Source: Oscillospiraceae bacterium (GTDB taxonomy: Bacteria > Bacillota > Clostridia > Oscillospirales > Acutalibacteraceae). Taken from it: a stretch of DNA of 64,000 nt. Where the stretch lies: positions 124,001 through 188,000 of the forward strand of contig SVOJ01000001.1 of the NCBI GenBank assembly GCA_015066385.1, read 5' to 3'. The translations under genes were made by a program, and so were the position numbers. The notes below the pieces were generated by a model that was given only the letters and a program-made list of their open reading frames with translations, was not told the DNA's origin and did no database searches. Below, piece by piece: positions 51,625-59,633 of the stretch. Within the stretch, counting starts at the first letter, position 1; every line of letters begins with the position of its first letter.

Positions 51625-51939
51625 ATGGCTGTCAGAATGATCACACAGTCCAATCATCTGTATGCTTTTCTGGATGGTGAAATCGATCATCACACTGCTG
51701 CATCTTTACGCACCGTTATAGACGATGCGCTTGTGCAGGGCTGTCCGAAAGAATTGGTTCTTGATTTTTCGGCAGTTACATTTATGGACAGTTCGGGGAT
51801 CGGACTTGTGATGGGAAGATATAAAACCGCAAGTGCGCAGAATTGCAAGGTTCGTGTGATGAATGTCAATGACCGTGATATGCGGGTCATGAAAATGTCG
51901 GGACTTGCAAAAATTGTAGAATTCGGAAGGACAGTATAA
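51625..51939 (+). CDS. spoIIAA: anti-sigma F factor antagonist SpoIIAA
   Basis: A 104-residue STAS-domain protein. TFMDSSGIGLVMGRYK carries the DSSGIG motif whose Ser is phosphorylated by SpoIIAB; dephosphorylated SpoIIAA frees sigma F in the forespore. ACGGAGG precedes ATG 51625. It is the first gene of the three-gene spoIIA operon; the stop is directly followed by the spoIIAB start. No clear sigma-H promoter could be picked out upstream. Confidence 0.95.
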   Translation: MAVRMITQSNHLYAFLDGEIDHHTAASLRTVIDDALVQGCPKELVLDFSAVTFMDSSGIGLVMGRYKTASAQNCKVRVMNVNDRDMRVMKMSGLAKIVEFGRTV

Positions 51940-52371
51940 ATGAAAAGCGAAAATGAATTCAAAATGACCGTGGATGCAAAAAGTATCAATGAAAGTTTTT
52001 GCCGCGCGGCAGTCGGGGCTTTTGTTGCACAACTGGATCCGACGGTTGAAGAATTAAGCGATATCAAAACCGCCGTCAGTGAGGCGGTTACAAACTGTAT
52101 CGTGCATGCTTACAGTGAGCAACCCGGAAAGATTTACATACAGGTCAGAATAACGGACGGTGTTTATGCACAAGTAAAAATCCGCGACACCGGTTGCGGC
52201 ATTGCCGATGTTGCAAAAGCGCGTGAGCCTTTGTATACATCGGTCGGCGGCGAACGAAGCGGACTCGGATTTACGGTCATGGAAAGTTTCTGCGATGTTC
52301 TGCGGGTGCGTTCCAAACCGGGGCAGGGAACAACGGTCGTTATCGAAAAAAGAATTTTCGGGAAGCGATAA
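51940..52371 (+). CDS. spoIIAB: anti-sigma F factor SpoIIAB
   Basis: A 143-residue GHKL-fold serine kinase and anti-sigma factor that binds sigma F or phosphorylates SpoIIAA. The N box is VSEAVTNCIVHAY, the G1 region KIRDTGCGIAD, the lid SVGGERSGLGFTVME, and the end PGQGTTVVIEKRI. It starts at once after the spoIIAA stop and ends 2 nt before sigF. Length and order match Bacillus and Clostridium. Confidence 0.95.
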   Translation: MKSENEFKMTVDAKSINESFCRAAVGAFVAQLDPTVEELSDIKTAVSEAVTNCIVHAYSEQPGKIYIQVRITDGVYAQVKIRDTGCGIADVAKAREPLYTSVGGERSGLGFTVMESFCDVLRVRSKPGQGTTVVIEKRIFGKR

Positions 52372-52373
52372 CA

Positions 52374-53027
52374 GTGGAGAACTCTTCGGCAAAATTTATT
52401 GAAGACAATTTAGGACTTGTGCATTCGTGTGCCAATCGGTTCAGGGGGCGCGGGGTAGAGTATGACGATCTTTTTCAGGCGGGGTGTCTGGGACTTGTCA
52501 AAGCCGCCAACGGTTTTGATCCGTCACGGGGCTTTGCCTTTTCCACCTATGCAGTGCCCGCCATTCTGGGGGAAATCAAGCGTATTTTTCGCGACGGCGG
52601 TGCAATCAAAGTCGGCAGAGCCGCCAAAGAAAAAGCAAGACAATTGCTGAAAATCCGCGATGACCTTGCCGCAGAATTTGACCGGGAACCGACCATTGAA
52701 GAAATTGCAAAAGTTGCTTGCATGGAAACAGCGGAAGCCTCGCTGCTGATCTGTGCTTCGTTGCCGTTGCAGTCCCTGACCATCGGTGAAGACGGAGAAT
52801 CACAGGCCGATATTCCCGTGGATTCTCCAGAGGAATCCATTACAGACAGAATCGCCCTGCGTGAAGCATTGCAACAATTGGAGAACAGCGAACGAGAACT
52901 GATTCAGCTTCGTTATTTTGCGGGCAAGACCCAGAGTGCCACCGCGGCACAACTCGGTATGTCGCAGGTGCAGGTGTCGCGCAAGGAAAAAGCAATCTTA
53001 AAAAAACTGCGTAGTATGATGTTGTAA
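52374..53027 (+). CDS. sigF: RNA polymerase sporulation sigma factor SigF
   Basis: A 217-residue sigma-70-family factor that directs early forespore transcription. Region 2 is clear (NRFRGRGVEYDDLFQAGCLG, then FAFSTYAVPAILGEIKRIFR), region 3 follows (EFDREPTIEEIAKVA) and region 4 ends with SATAAQLGMSQVQVSRKEKA. The start is GTG 52374, 2 nt after the spoIIAB stop. It is the third gene of the spoIIA operon and the best single sign that this organism makes endospores. Confidence 0.95.
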   Translation: MENSSAKFIEDNLGLVHSCANRFRGRGVEYDDLFQAGCLGLVKAANGFDPSRGFAFSTYAVPAILGEIKRIFRDGGAIKVGRAAKEKARQLLKIRDDLAAEFDREPTIEEIAKVACMETAEASLLICASLPLQSLTIGEDGESQADIPVDSPEESITDRIALREALQQLENSERELIQLRYFAGKTQSATAAQLGMSQVQVSRKEKAILKKLRSMML

Positions 53028-53116
53028 ATAAATTGATTTTGTGCAAAAAAGGTCTTTTCTTTTTTTTGAGGATGTGCTACAATGTGCGCATTGTGTCTGA
53101 AAAGAGGAAGATTGGC

Positions 53117-54046
53117 ATGAAATCCAAAATAAAAATCATCGGCCCGCTGATGTTGCTTTTGACCGCTTTGCTGTGGGGCATTGCCTTTGTTGCGCAGAGT
53201 GTCGGCACCGAGCAGGCGGGTCCGCTTACTTTTAACGGAGTGCGCACCATTATCGGTGCTTTCAGTGTTCTGCCCGTCGCTTTGTTTTTCCGTCGGCAGA
53301 ACGAAAAGAAACTGACCGTCCCGAAGACAAAAGATGAAAAAAAGCAAGACAACAAGCTGCTTCTGAAAGCAGGATTCATGTGCGGCATTGTGTTGTTTGT
53401 TGCCACCAATCTGCAGAACAAGGCTTTTGAATATACGGATGCAGGCAAAATTGCATTCATCACTTCGCTTTATATTCTGTTTGTTCCCGTGTTCGGATTG
53501 CTTTTTCTTCGCAAAAAAGTACGTGCCATTCTGTGGCCGTGCTTTGCAGTTGGTTTGATCGGTATGTTCTTGTTGTGCATGGGGGAAGCCACGCAAGGAA
53601 TCAATGCGGGGGATATGTTGACATTTGCGTGTTCCGTTGTATTTGCCATTCACATTCTGGTGGTTGACAAATATGTTGATCGTGTTGACCCGGTTATGAT
53701 GTCCTGCATTCAGTTCTTTGTGGCAGGTGTGCTGACAATGATCTGTGCTTTCATTTTTGAAGAGCCGAGTCTCGAAGGGATCCGAGCCTGCCTCGGTGCG
53801 ATTCTGTATGCCGGTATTTGCAGCAGCGGCATTGCCTACACCTTGCAGATTGTCGGGCAAAAATACACCGAAGCCACGGTTGCTACGCTGCTTCTTTCCA
53901 TGGAATCCGTGTTCGGTGTCATTTCGTCGGCAATTGTGTTGCACGAAACCATGACCGCAAGGGAAGTGGTCGGCTGTGTATTGATGTTCATAGCCATCAT
54001 CGTTTCCCAGCTACCCGAACGCAAAAAGCAAGTTGCAAAAGTGTGA
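53117..54046 (+). CDS. EamA/DMT-family transporter
   Basis: A 309-residue polytopic inner-membrane protein with ten predicted helices in two EamA repeats (first LLLTALLWGIAFVAQSVGTE, second LGAILYAGICSSGIAYTLQI, then ATVATLLLSMESVFGVISSA). Members export amino acids or metabolites; substrate unknown. ATG 53117 is chosen for GAGGAAG upstream and because the first helix starts soon after; the frame to 53033 includes promoter-like DNA. Codirectional with sigF but 89 nt apart, so likely independent. Confidence 0.92.
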   Translation: MKSKIKIIGPLMLLLTALLWGIAFVAQSVGTEQAGPLTFNGVRTIIGAFSVLPVALFFRRQNEKKLTVPKTKDEKKQDNKLLLKAGFMCGIVLFVATNLQNKAFEYTDAGKIAFITSLYILFVPVFGLLFLRKKVRAILWPCFAVGLIGMFLLCMGEATQGINAGDMLTFACSVVFAIHILVVDKYVDRVDPVMMSCIQFFVAGVLTMICAFIFEEPSLEGIRACLGAILYAGICSSGIAYTLQIVGQKYTEATVATLLLSMESVFGVISSAIVLHETMTAREVVGCVLMFIAIIVSQLPERKKQVAKV

Positions 54047-54059
54047 AATAATGCAATAA

Positions 54060-54107
54060 AAAACACAGCAATTTCCTTTCGGATTTTTGCTGTGTTTTGT
54101 TTTTTTA
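54060..54107. terminator. bidirectional terminator
   Basis: AAAACACAGCAA (54060-54071) pairs perfectly with TTGCTGTGTTTT (54087-54098), then GTTTTTTT. It lies between the DMT gene and the convergent sigma-factor gene and overlaps the latter's last codon. Confidence 0.85.
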
Positions 54108-55376
54108 CAGAATATAATCGGTTATGCAGTCATACCAATGTACATAGGTTTCACCGTTCACGGTCAGCGTTTCGCTGTCGGGCAGAATATCTGTCCACAG
54201 TTTTCCGTAACGGTGATAGGCCCAGTCGTTACGGTTAAAACGCCGCCATAAAACGGTTCTGCCGTTTTGGTCAAGATATTGTTCAATAACAATTTTGCCC
54301 GCGTAATGCCCGATGTTGACAGCACAGACCGTGTCGTATGTTTTGCCGCAGATTGTTACCTTGTATCTGCCCACAATGTCCGTTACCTCTTGTGTTGCAT
54401 CGGTTGTAAGAACGGAATCGTTTTGGGTGATGATTCCTTTTGCCGTTATGTTGGTTTCAAAACCGCAGTTATCTTCACCCAAGCCCCAGTTGATGGCAAA
54501 AATATCGCTGTCGAGGAATGTAAACAATCGTTTGACGCCGTTTTCGATGTGGCTTTCGGCAAGGTAACGGCAATGCGTGTCGGTCAGTTGAGCAACATAT
54601 TGTCTTTGCGTAACTGTTTCTTTTCCGTCGCGAGTCGGAATGTGTTCTTCGGCTACAATTTCAACCCCCTGTATGCCGTGAATTTCCGCTTTTTGGGTCA
54701 CATTGGCAGATGTATATTGTGTCAATGCCTTGTGCGGTTGCTCGTAGCATCCCCATGTGGTGTAACTGCCGACTTTTAACAGAATGCAGAATCCGCGCAG
54801 TTCTTCACAACGGACATCAAAGGGCGGCAGATCGGATTTTTCAATTGTATACGGCGGTAAAATGTCGGGTAGTTTTTTCATCTGTTTTTCTCCTTTCGGT
54901 CGGAAGGGTTCGGGATATAAGTGTTTGAAATTTTTCTTCGCATAATGAAGCCTGCTTTTGACTGTGCCGACGGGAATGCGGAGCTGCTCGGCAATTTTGT
55001 CCTGCGACCAATCGCAAAAAAAGAACAAATACAGAATCTGCCTGTCTTTTTCGTTCAGTTGCTTGAGTGTTTCAAGCACCGCTTCCTTTTTTTGCCGTTC
55101 CAAAGGAGTTTCGAGCCATGTGAATTGCGAAAAGGAATCTGACAACTGTTGTGTTTTTGCTTTCTTGCTGTAATAATCATTACATTTGTTGGCGGCAATA
55201 CGCAAAAGCCAACCTTTGAATGCATCTTTGTTTTTCAATTGCTGAAAATTTTTATAAGCCGCAATGCAGGATTCTTGTATAATATCCTGCGCATCAAAAC
55301 TGTCGGAAATCCTGAAACGGACAAAGCGTTCCAATGAAATCATGTTTTCGCAAAGCAAATTTTCAAATATATCCAT
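54105..55376 (-). CDS. ECF sigma factor fused to a C-terminal domain
   Basis: A 423-residue protein. Residues 1-158 are a complete ECF sigma factor: region 2 (FRISDSFDAQDIIQESCIAA, AFKGWLLRIAANKCNDYYSK) and region 4 (LNEKDRQILYLFFFCDWSQD, IPVGTVKSRLHYAKKNFKHL). Residues 166-423 (MKKLPDILPPYTIEKSDLPP onward) form an unrecognised beta-rich domain with several Cys and Trp. The junction carries an ideal ribosome binding site and in-frame ATG at 54881, so the C-terminal 258 residues may also be made alone. AAGGAGG precedes ATG 55376. The extension might sense a signal or act as built-in anti-sigma factor. Confidence 0.87.
   Translation of the reverse strand: MDIFENLLCENMISLERFVRFRISDSFDAQDIIQESCIAAYKNFQQLKNKDAFKGWLLRIAANKCNDYYSKKAKTQQLSDSFSQFTWLETPLERQKKEAVLETLKQLNEKDRQILYLFFFCDWSQDKIAEQLRIPVGTVKSRLHYAKKNFKHLYPEPFRPKGEKQMKKLPDILPPYTIEKSDLPPFDVRCEELRGFCILLKVGSYTTWGCYEQPHKALTQYTSANVTQKAEIHGIQGVEIVAEEHIPTRDGKETVTQRQYVAQLTDTHCRYLAESHIENGVKRLFTFLDSDIFAINWGLGEDNCGFETNITAKGIITQNDSVLTTDATQEVTDIVGRYKVTICGKTYDTVCAVNIGHYAGKIVIEQYLDQNGRTVLWRRFNRNDWAYHRYGKLWTDILPDSETLTVNGETYVHWYDCITDYIL
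54879..54896 (-). promoter_or_regulatory. internal ribosome binding site and start inside the sigma gene
   Basis: On the minus strand AAAGGA (54896-54891) stands in ideal position before ATG 54881-54879, in frame with the sigma-factor gene and at the boundary between the sigma region and the C-terminal domain. It would give a separate 258-residue product. It may be a relic of two genes fused by loss of a stop. Confidence 0.6.
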
Positions 55377-55445
55377 TCAACCACCTCCTTTTTTGCATTT
55401 TAAAAGCGCTTTCACAAATAAAGACCGAAAAGAAAGAGAAAAGGT

Positions 55446-55483
55446 TCAAAAAATAATGCGGACAAAAAATTTCTGTCCGCATT
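55446..55483 (-). terminator. terminator of the toxin-antitoxin operon
   Basis: On the minus strand AATGCGGACA (55483-55474) pairs perfectly with TGTCCGCATT (55464-55455), followed by ATTTTTTG. Confidence 0.85.
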
Positions 55484-55494
55484 AAAGCATCAAT

Positions 55495-55773
55495 TTATCG
55501 GAATAAATCGCTGTGTGTTCCGGTTCTTGTGAGATACAGAAACAAATCATTATTTGATATCTCATATATGAGAAGCCAGTCAGATGCAATGTGACATTCT
55601 CTGCACCCGGCAAAATTGCCGGAAAGGGAATGATCTCGGTTTTTGGCAGGTAATGTTTGTCCTTCTGCAAGCAGTTGAATAATCTCTGTCAGCAAATTAA
55701 GATTATAACCGCGCTTTTGTAGATTTTTTAAGTCTTTTTTGAATTGACCGGATGGTTTGACAGTGTAAATCAT
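55495..55773 (-). CDS. YafQ-family type II toxin
   Basis: A 92-residue RelE/ParE-superfamily mRNA interferase of the YafQ branch: VKPSGQFKKDLKNLQKRGYN at the start, the substrate loop NRDHSLSGNFAGCRECHIAS and DWLLIYEISNNDLFLYLTRT, where the Asp, His and Tyr/Arg positions expected for cleavage are seen, ending THSDLF. Family members cleave mRNA on the ribosome. Its start overlaps the antitoxin stop by 4 nt (ATGA). Confidence 0.95.
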   Translation of the reverse strand: MIYTVKPSGQFKKDLKNLQKRGYNLNLLTEIIQLLAEGQTLPAKNRDHSLSGNFAGCRECHIASDWLLIYEISNNDLFLYLTRTGTHSDLFR

Positions 55774-56045
55774 GCCAATAAATCCTCCATCATCTGGCTA
55801 ACATCAGTATAGGATTTGCCGAGTGATGGGTCAGCTTTCATTTTTTGTACTTCTTCAATTGCAGCAAGAGTTTCTGCATTTGGTTGACGATTTGCAATTA
55901 TAAACGGAATGGATTGTTCGCGTACAGCCTGACGGACAAAAATGTTAAAGGCCGTTGAGAGATTAAGACCAAGTTCTCCAAAAAGCGTGTCGGCCTGTTT
56001 TTTTAAATTTTCATCCATTCGTATTGTTACATTAACATTGCTCAT
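55770..56045 (-). CDS. RelB/DinJ-family antitoxin
   Basis: A 91-residue antitoxin. The N-terminal ribbon-helix-helix (NVNVTIRMDENLKKQADTLF, then LGLNLSTAFNIFVRQAVREQ) binds the operator; the flexible C-terminus (SLGKSYTDVSQMMEDLLA) should wrap the toxin. GGAGGTG precedes ATG 56045. It is the first gene of the pair from a consensus promoter at 56093 and normally represses that promoter together with the toxin. Confidence 0.95.
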   Translation of the reverse strand: MSNVNVTIRMDENLKKQADTLFGELGLNLSTAFNIFVRQAVREQSIPFIIANRQPNAETLAAIEEVQKMKADPSLGKSYTDVSQMMEDLLA

Positions 56046-56064
56046 AAGAACACCTCCTGATATT

Positions 56065-56093
56065 ATTATAGTTTATACTACTTATAAAGTCAA
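56065..56093 (-). promoter_or_regulatory. promoter of the relB-yafQ operon
   Basis: On the minus strand TTGACT (56093-56088), 17 bp, TATAAT (56070-56065). The spacer and flanks repeat TTATA-like motifs that may hold the antitoxin operator. Confidence 0.8.
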
Positions 56094-56148
56094 TAATATT
56101 ATGTGCATCTCATGTGCAAATAATTTGCAAATATTTTGCAATTGATGA

Positions 56149-58188
56149 TTAAATTACATCGCTGTGCGCAATGATCGTTCCGAAGTTTTCGGGATCAAAG
56201 TCCTTGCCGTTGATTTTTGCACTTTTGACGAGCTGTTTTGTTTTGACATATTCCGCTTTGCCGGGGCAGAACGGATACAGACCGAGTGTGCTGAAAACAT
56301 ACCACAGTGCCATCGAGCCGTTGTCTTCGTCACCGGGGAAGCCGTCATCTTCATAAGAAAATACTTCGTTGCACATTTTTTCGACCCAGTAAGCCGTTTT
56401 TTCGGGTGCGCCGTAAAGCGTGAAGAAGTAGGGGAAGTGGAATGAAGGCTGGTTGGAAATCGCGCACTGGCCGAAATCAACGGCCGCCATTTCTGTCATT
56501 TCATGGATTTCGCAATTGTAGGCATTGTCGATGTAATAAGGCGGGGTGCTGAACAGTTCATCCAGCTTTTTGAGAACACCTTCGGTGCCGCCGAACAGGT
56601 CTGCGAAACCTTCGGGGTCGTGCTGCACGGCAAAAGTGCTCTGCCATGCACTGCCCTCGGTGTAATCAAGCCCCCAGTTAAAGGGATTGAATGCGGGTCT
56701 GAATGCGCCGTCGGTGTGCTTTGCACGCATGAAAGTTGTTTCTTTGTCGAAAATATTTTTGTAGTTGAGGGCGCGTTTTCTGTATGCGGTTTCAATTTCT
56801 TTTTCACCGAGCAGCTCTGCGATCTGTGCAATGCAGAAGTCACCGTAAGCGGCATCCAGTGTCAGGTTGACACTCTCTTTCTGTTCGTCATAAGGCACAT
56901 AACCGAGTTTGCAATAACTCTCCGCACCGTTTCTGCCGTAGCGGGATTCGGGTGCATCGGTGGTGGCGTGCTTGATCATGGCATTCATGCAGGCGCGCAT
57001 TTCGTCTTTGTTAAGAATGCCTTTTACGCAGGCATCGGCAAGCACGGCATCGACCAAAGTGGAGGGCATGCAGCCGACTTCACCGGGAGCAATCCAGCGG
57101 GGAAGCCATCCGCATTCGTCGTAATCCCGCAGAAAGCTTCTGCACATTTCGGCATATTCATCGGGGCAAACCAAGGAATAGAACGGATAGCAGGTGCGGA
57201 AGGTATCCCAGAAACCGTTGTCGGTGTAGCGAATTCCTTCGCGTACGGAAGCATCTGCAGGGCAATAATGCACGGTCTTGCCCTCTGCATCCACCTCGTC
57301 ACAGCGGTGCGGATAGAGGAATGCTCTGTACATGCAGGAATAGAACGTACGGTTCTGTTTGTCGTCTTGTGCTTCGATTTCAACGCAGGCAAGGCGGTCT
57401 TCCCAAAGGGATTCGGCTTCCTGTTTGATTTCTTCAAAGGTTCTGCCGTCGAGTTCTCTTTTGATGCTTTCCATTGCCATTGTATAACCGATCCATGAAA
57501 TGGCAAGCACGGCATTTGCGGTTTTGCCCTTGAGTTTGACATGGATAGCGGTGTTTTCGCCGTCAATCGCATTTCCGCTTGCGTTTTTATCGTTTTCGGT
57601 AATCAGCGTACCGTTTTTGTCGATGCAGTCGTCTTCAAAACGAACCACAAAATACTGCTTGAAATTGACGGGTCTGCCCGAACAACTTTGCTGTGTCCAA
57701 CCCGAAAGAACGTTGTTTTCGGCATCGAAACTGAAGAAACAGCGGTCTTTGACGGACAGGAAAGAGATATAATTGTCATTGTCTTCGTCAAATGCAAAAC
57801 GAAGTGCCGCACCGCGCATGGTCGGGGTCAGTTCCATGTCACAGCGGGAACGAAGGTAGCGGAACTTCATGTAATGCGGTTGCATTACGGCTTCTTCGGG
57901 ACGAAAGCCCGACCATCTGTCTTCGCAGTCTGCAACGGGTTTTGTTTTCTGCGGCATAATGCAGACAGCACCGTGATCGCCGATCCAAGGGCTCGGTTGA
58001 TGGGTGATGCGGATACCCATGAGAGAACGGTGCGACGGGTGATAATACCAACGCAGGTGTTCATCTGTCTGCGGGCAAAAACTGATCATGCCGAACGGCA
58101 ATTGCATCAGCGGCAATGTGTTACCGTTGGAAAAACGATGCACCGATGCGGAGCCTTGTTTTGTATTGACCAAAGAAATTCGTTTCAT
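56149..58188 (-). CDS. GH92 family alpha-mannosidase-like glycoside hydrolase
   Basis: A 679-residue enzyme of glycoside hydrolase family 92, calcium-dependent exo-alpha-mannosidases that trim mannose from N-glycans or yeast mannan. Family markers are GIRITHQPSPWIGDHG, YTDNGFWDTFRTCYPFYSL, EGSAWQSTFAVQHDPEGF and DDGFPGDEDNGSMALWYVFS (catalytic acidic residues). No signal peptide, so it is probably intracellular and acts on imported oligosaccharides. AAAGGAG precedes ATG 58188. A terminator separates it from prs, so it needs its own promoter or readthrough. Confidence 0.92.
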   Translation of the reverse strand: MKRISLVNTKQGSASVHRFSNGNTLPLMQLPFGMISFCPQTDEHLRWYYHPSHRSLMGIRITHQPSPWIGDHGAVCIMPQKTKPVADCEDRWSGFRPEEAVMQPHYMKFRYLRSRCDMELTPTMRGAALRFAFDEDNDNYISFLSVKDRCFFSFDAENNVLSGWTQQSCSGRPVNFKQYFVVRFEDDCIDKNGTLITENDKNASGNAIDGENTAIHVKLKGKTANAVLAISWIGYTMAMESIKRELDGRTFEEIKQEAESLWEDRLACVEIEAQDDKQNRTFYSCMYRAFLYPHRCDEVDAEGKTVHYCPADASVREGIRYTDNGFWDTFRTCYPFYSLVCPDEYAEMCRSFLRDYDECGWLPRWIAPGEVGCMPSTLVDAVLADACVKGILNKDEMRACMNAMIKHATTDAPESRYGRNGAESYCKLGYVPYDEQKESVNLTLDAAYGDFCIAQIAELLGEKEIETAYRKRALNYKNIFDKETTFMRAKHTDGAFRPAFNPFNWGLDYTEGSAWQSTFAVQHDPEGFADLFGGTEGVLKKLDELFSTPPYYIDNAYNCEIHEMTEMAAVDFGQCAISNQPSFHFPYFFTLYGAPEKTAYWVEKMCNEVFSYEDDGFPGDEDNGSMALWYVFSTLGLYPFCPGKAEYVKTKQLVKSAKINGKDFDPENFGTIIAHSDVI

Positions 58189-58202
58189 TTTGTTTCTCCT
58201 TT

Positions 58203-58239
58203 AAAAAAAGAGGCAGTCGCGGTTTGAACGGTCTGCCTC
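58203..58239 (-). terminator. terminator of prs
   Basis: On the minus strand GAGGCAG (58239-58233) pairs with CTGCCTC (58216-58210), followed by TTTTTTT (58209-58203). Confidence 0.78.
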
Positions 58240-58252
58240 TGTAAATTTTGGT

Positions 58253-59443
58253 TTATTCGGATTTGATTTCAATGTGATAGCCGTTCTTTTCGAGGAAAGG
58301 ACGGATTCTGCCGGCATGATTGAGAAGTTTGCTGATGGACATATCGTGATTGAGTGCATCAATGATCAGCGAGATGTACTTGGACATATCCACTTCGCAG
58401 AACCACTTGCGTTCAAGAAGTTCCGGGGTGCGATAAACAAGGTTGGTGGTGAAAACGCGGTCGATAAGACCTGCTTCGAAAGCCGCATCGAACTTGTCAA
58501 GACCGTTGCAGAACAGACCGAACGCGGAGCAAAGGAAAATGCGGCGGGCTTTCATGTCTTTGAGTTGCTTTGCAACATCAAGCATGGATTCGCCGGAGGA
58601 GATCATATCGTCCACAACGATGACATCGCGGTTTTCGACATTGTTGCCGAGGAATTCGTGTGCAACAATGGGATTTCTGCCGTTGACAACGCGGGAATAG
58701 TCACGTCTTTTATAGAACATACCGAGGTCAAGACCGAGCACCGAGGAATAATAAATGGCTCTGTTGGTGCCGCCTTCGTCGGGGGAGATGATCATAAGAT
58801 TGTCTTTGTCGATCTTGAAATCGTCAATGTTGTTGACCATGGCTTTGATCATCTGATAGGTTGTGTAAACATTTTCGAAGCCCTTCATGGGGATTGCATT
58901 CTGCACTCTCGGGTCGTGGGCATCAAAGGTGATGATGTTGTCAACACCAAGGTTCACAAGTTCCTGCAGAGCGATTGCGCAGTCAAGGGATTCACGGGCA
59001 ACACGCTTGTGCTGTCTGCCTTCGTACAGCATGGGCATGATAACGGTGATTCTTCTTGCCTTGCCTGCAGTTGCACCGATCACGCGTTTGAGGTTTGCAA
59101 AATGATCATCGGGGCTCATGAAAACCTTGTGGCCTGCGATGTTATATTCAATACCGTAATTGAAAACGTCGCAGATAATGAAGAGGTCACTGCCGCGGAC
59201 AGTTTCATGAATGGTTGCTTTGCCTTCACCGGAACCGAAACGGCTGAAATCGCAATCAATCAGATAGGAATCGCGTTTGTAGCCTGCAAAAGCAAGACTG
59301 CCTGTGTGTTCACTTTCACGCTTGTCGCGCCAGGCTACAAGATAAGAATCGATTTTCTGTGCAAGTTCTTCACAACCGGGGGTTGCGATAATGCCGAGCG
59401 AACCTACGGGTATGGTTTCAAAATTGTCGGTATATTCGGGCAT
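58253..59443 (-). CDS. prs: ribose-phosphate diphosphokinase
   Basis: A 396-residue PRPP synthase (ribose 5-phosphate + ATP to PRPP + AMP), feeding nucleotide and the uracil salvage seen at 43715. VIMPMLYEGRQHKR is the ATP/flexible-loop region, ITFDAHDPRVQNA the metal site and DVIVVDDMISSGESMLDVAK the PRPP loop. It is about 80 residues longer than the common form, a variant with an N-terminal extension seen in Clostridia. ATG 59443 has GGAGG upstream; an ATG seven codons earlier lacks a site. Confidence 0.93.
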   Translation of the reverse strand: MPEYTDNFETIPVGSLGIIATPGCEELAQKIDSYLVAWRDKRESEHTGSLAFAGYKRDSYLIDCDFSRFGSGEGKATIHETVRGSDLFIICDVFNYGIEYNIAGHKVFMSPDDHFANLKRVIGATAGKARRITVIMPMLYEGRQHKRVARESLDCAIALQELVNLGVDNIITFDAHDPRVQNAIPMKGFENVYTTYQMIKAMVNNIDDFKIDKDNLMIISPDEGGTNRAIYYSSVLGLDLGMFYKRRDYSRVVNGRNPIVAHEFLGNNVENRDVIVVDDMISSGESMLDVAKQLKDMKARRIFLCSAFGLFCNGLDKFDAAFEAGLIDRVFTTNLVYRTPELLERKWFCEVDMSKYISLIIDALNHDMSISKLLNHAGRIRPFLEKNGYHIEIKSE

Positions 59444-59633
59444 GGTGAAAACCTCCTCAATCATAATACATATATTTTACACAGATTGTCCCCCTGTTGC
59501 AAGTCTTGTTTCGACATTTTTGTACATTTTCTTAATTGCACCAAGATGATGCCGTTTTTTTGCCTTATTTTGTTGACTTTTGCCGTAGGATTTGTTACCA
59601 TTTACCAAAGAGAAATAAATAGGAGTTATCATT

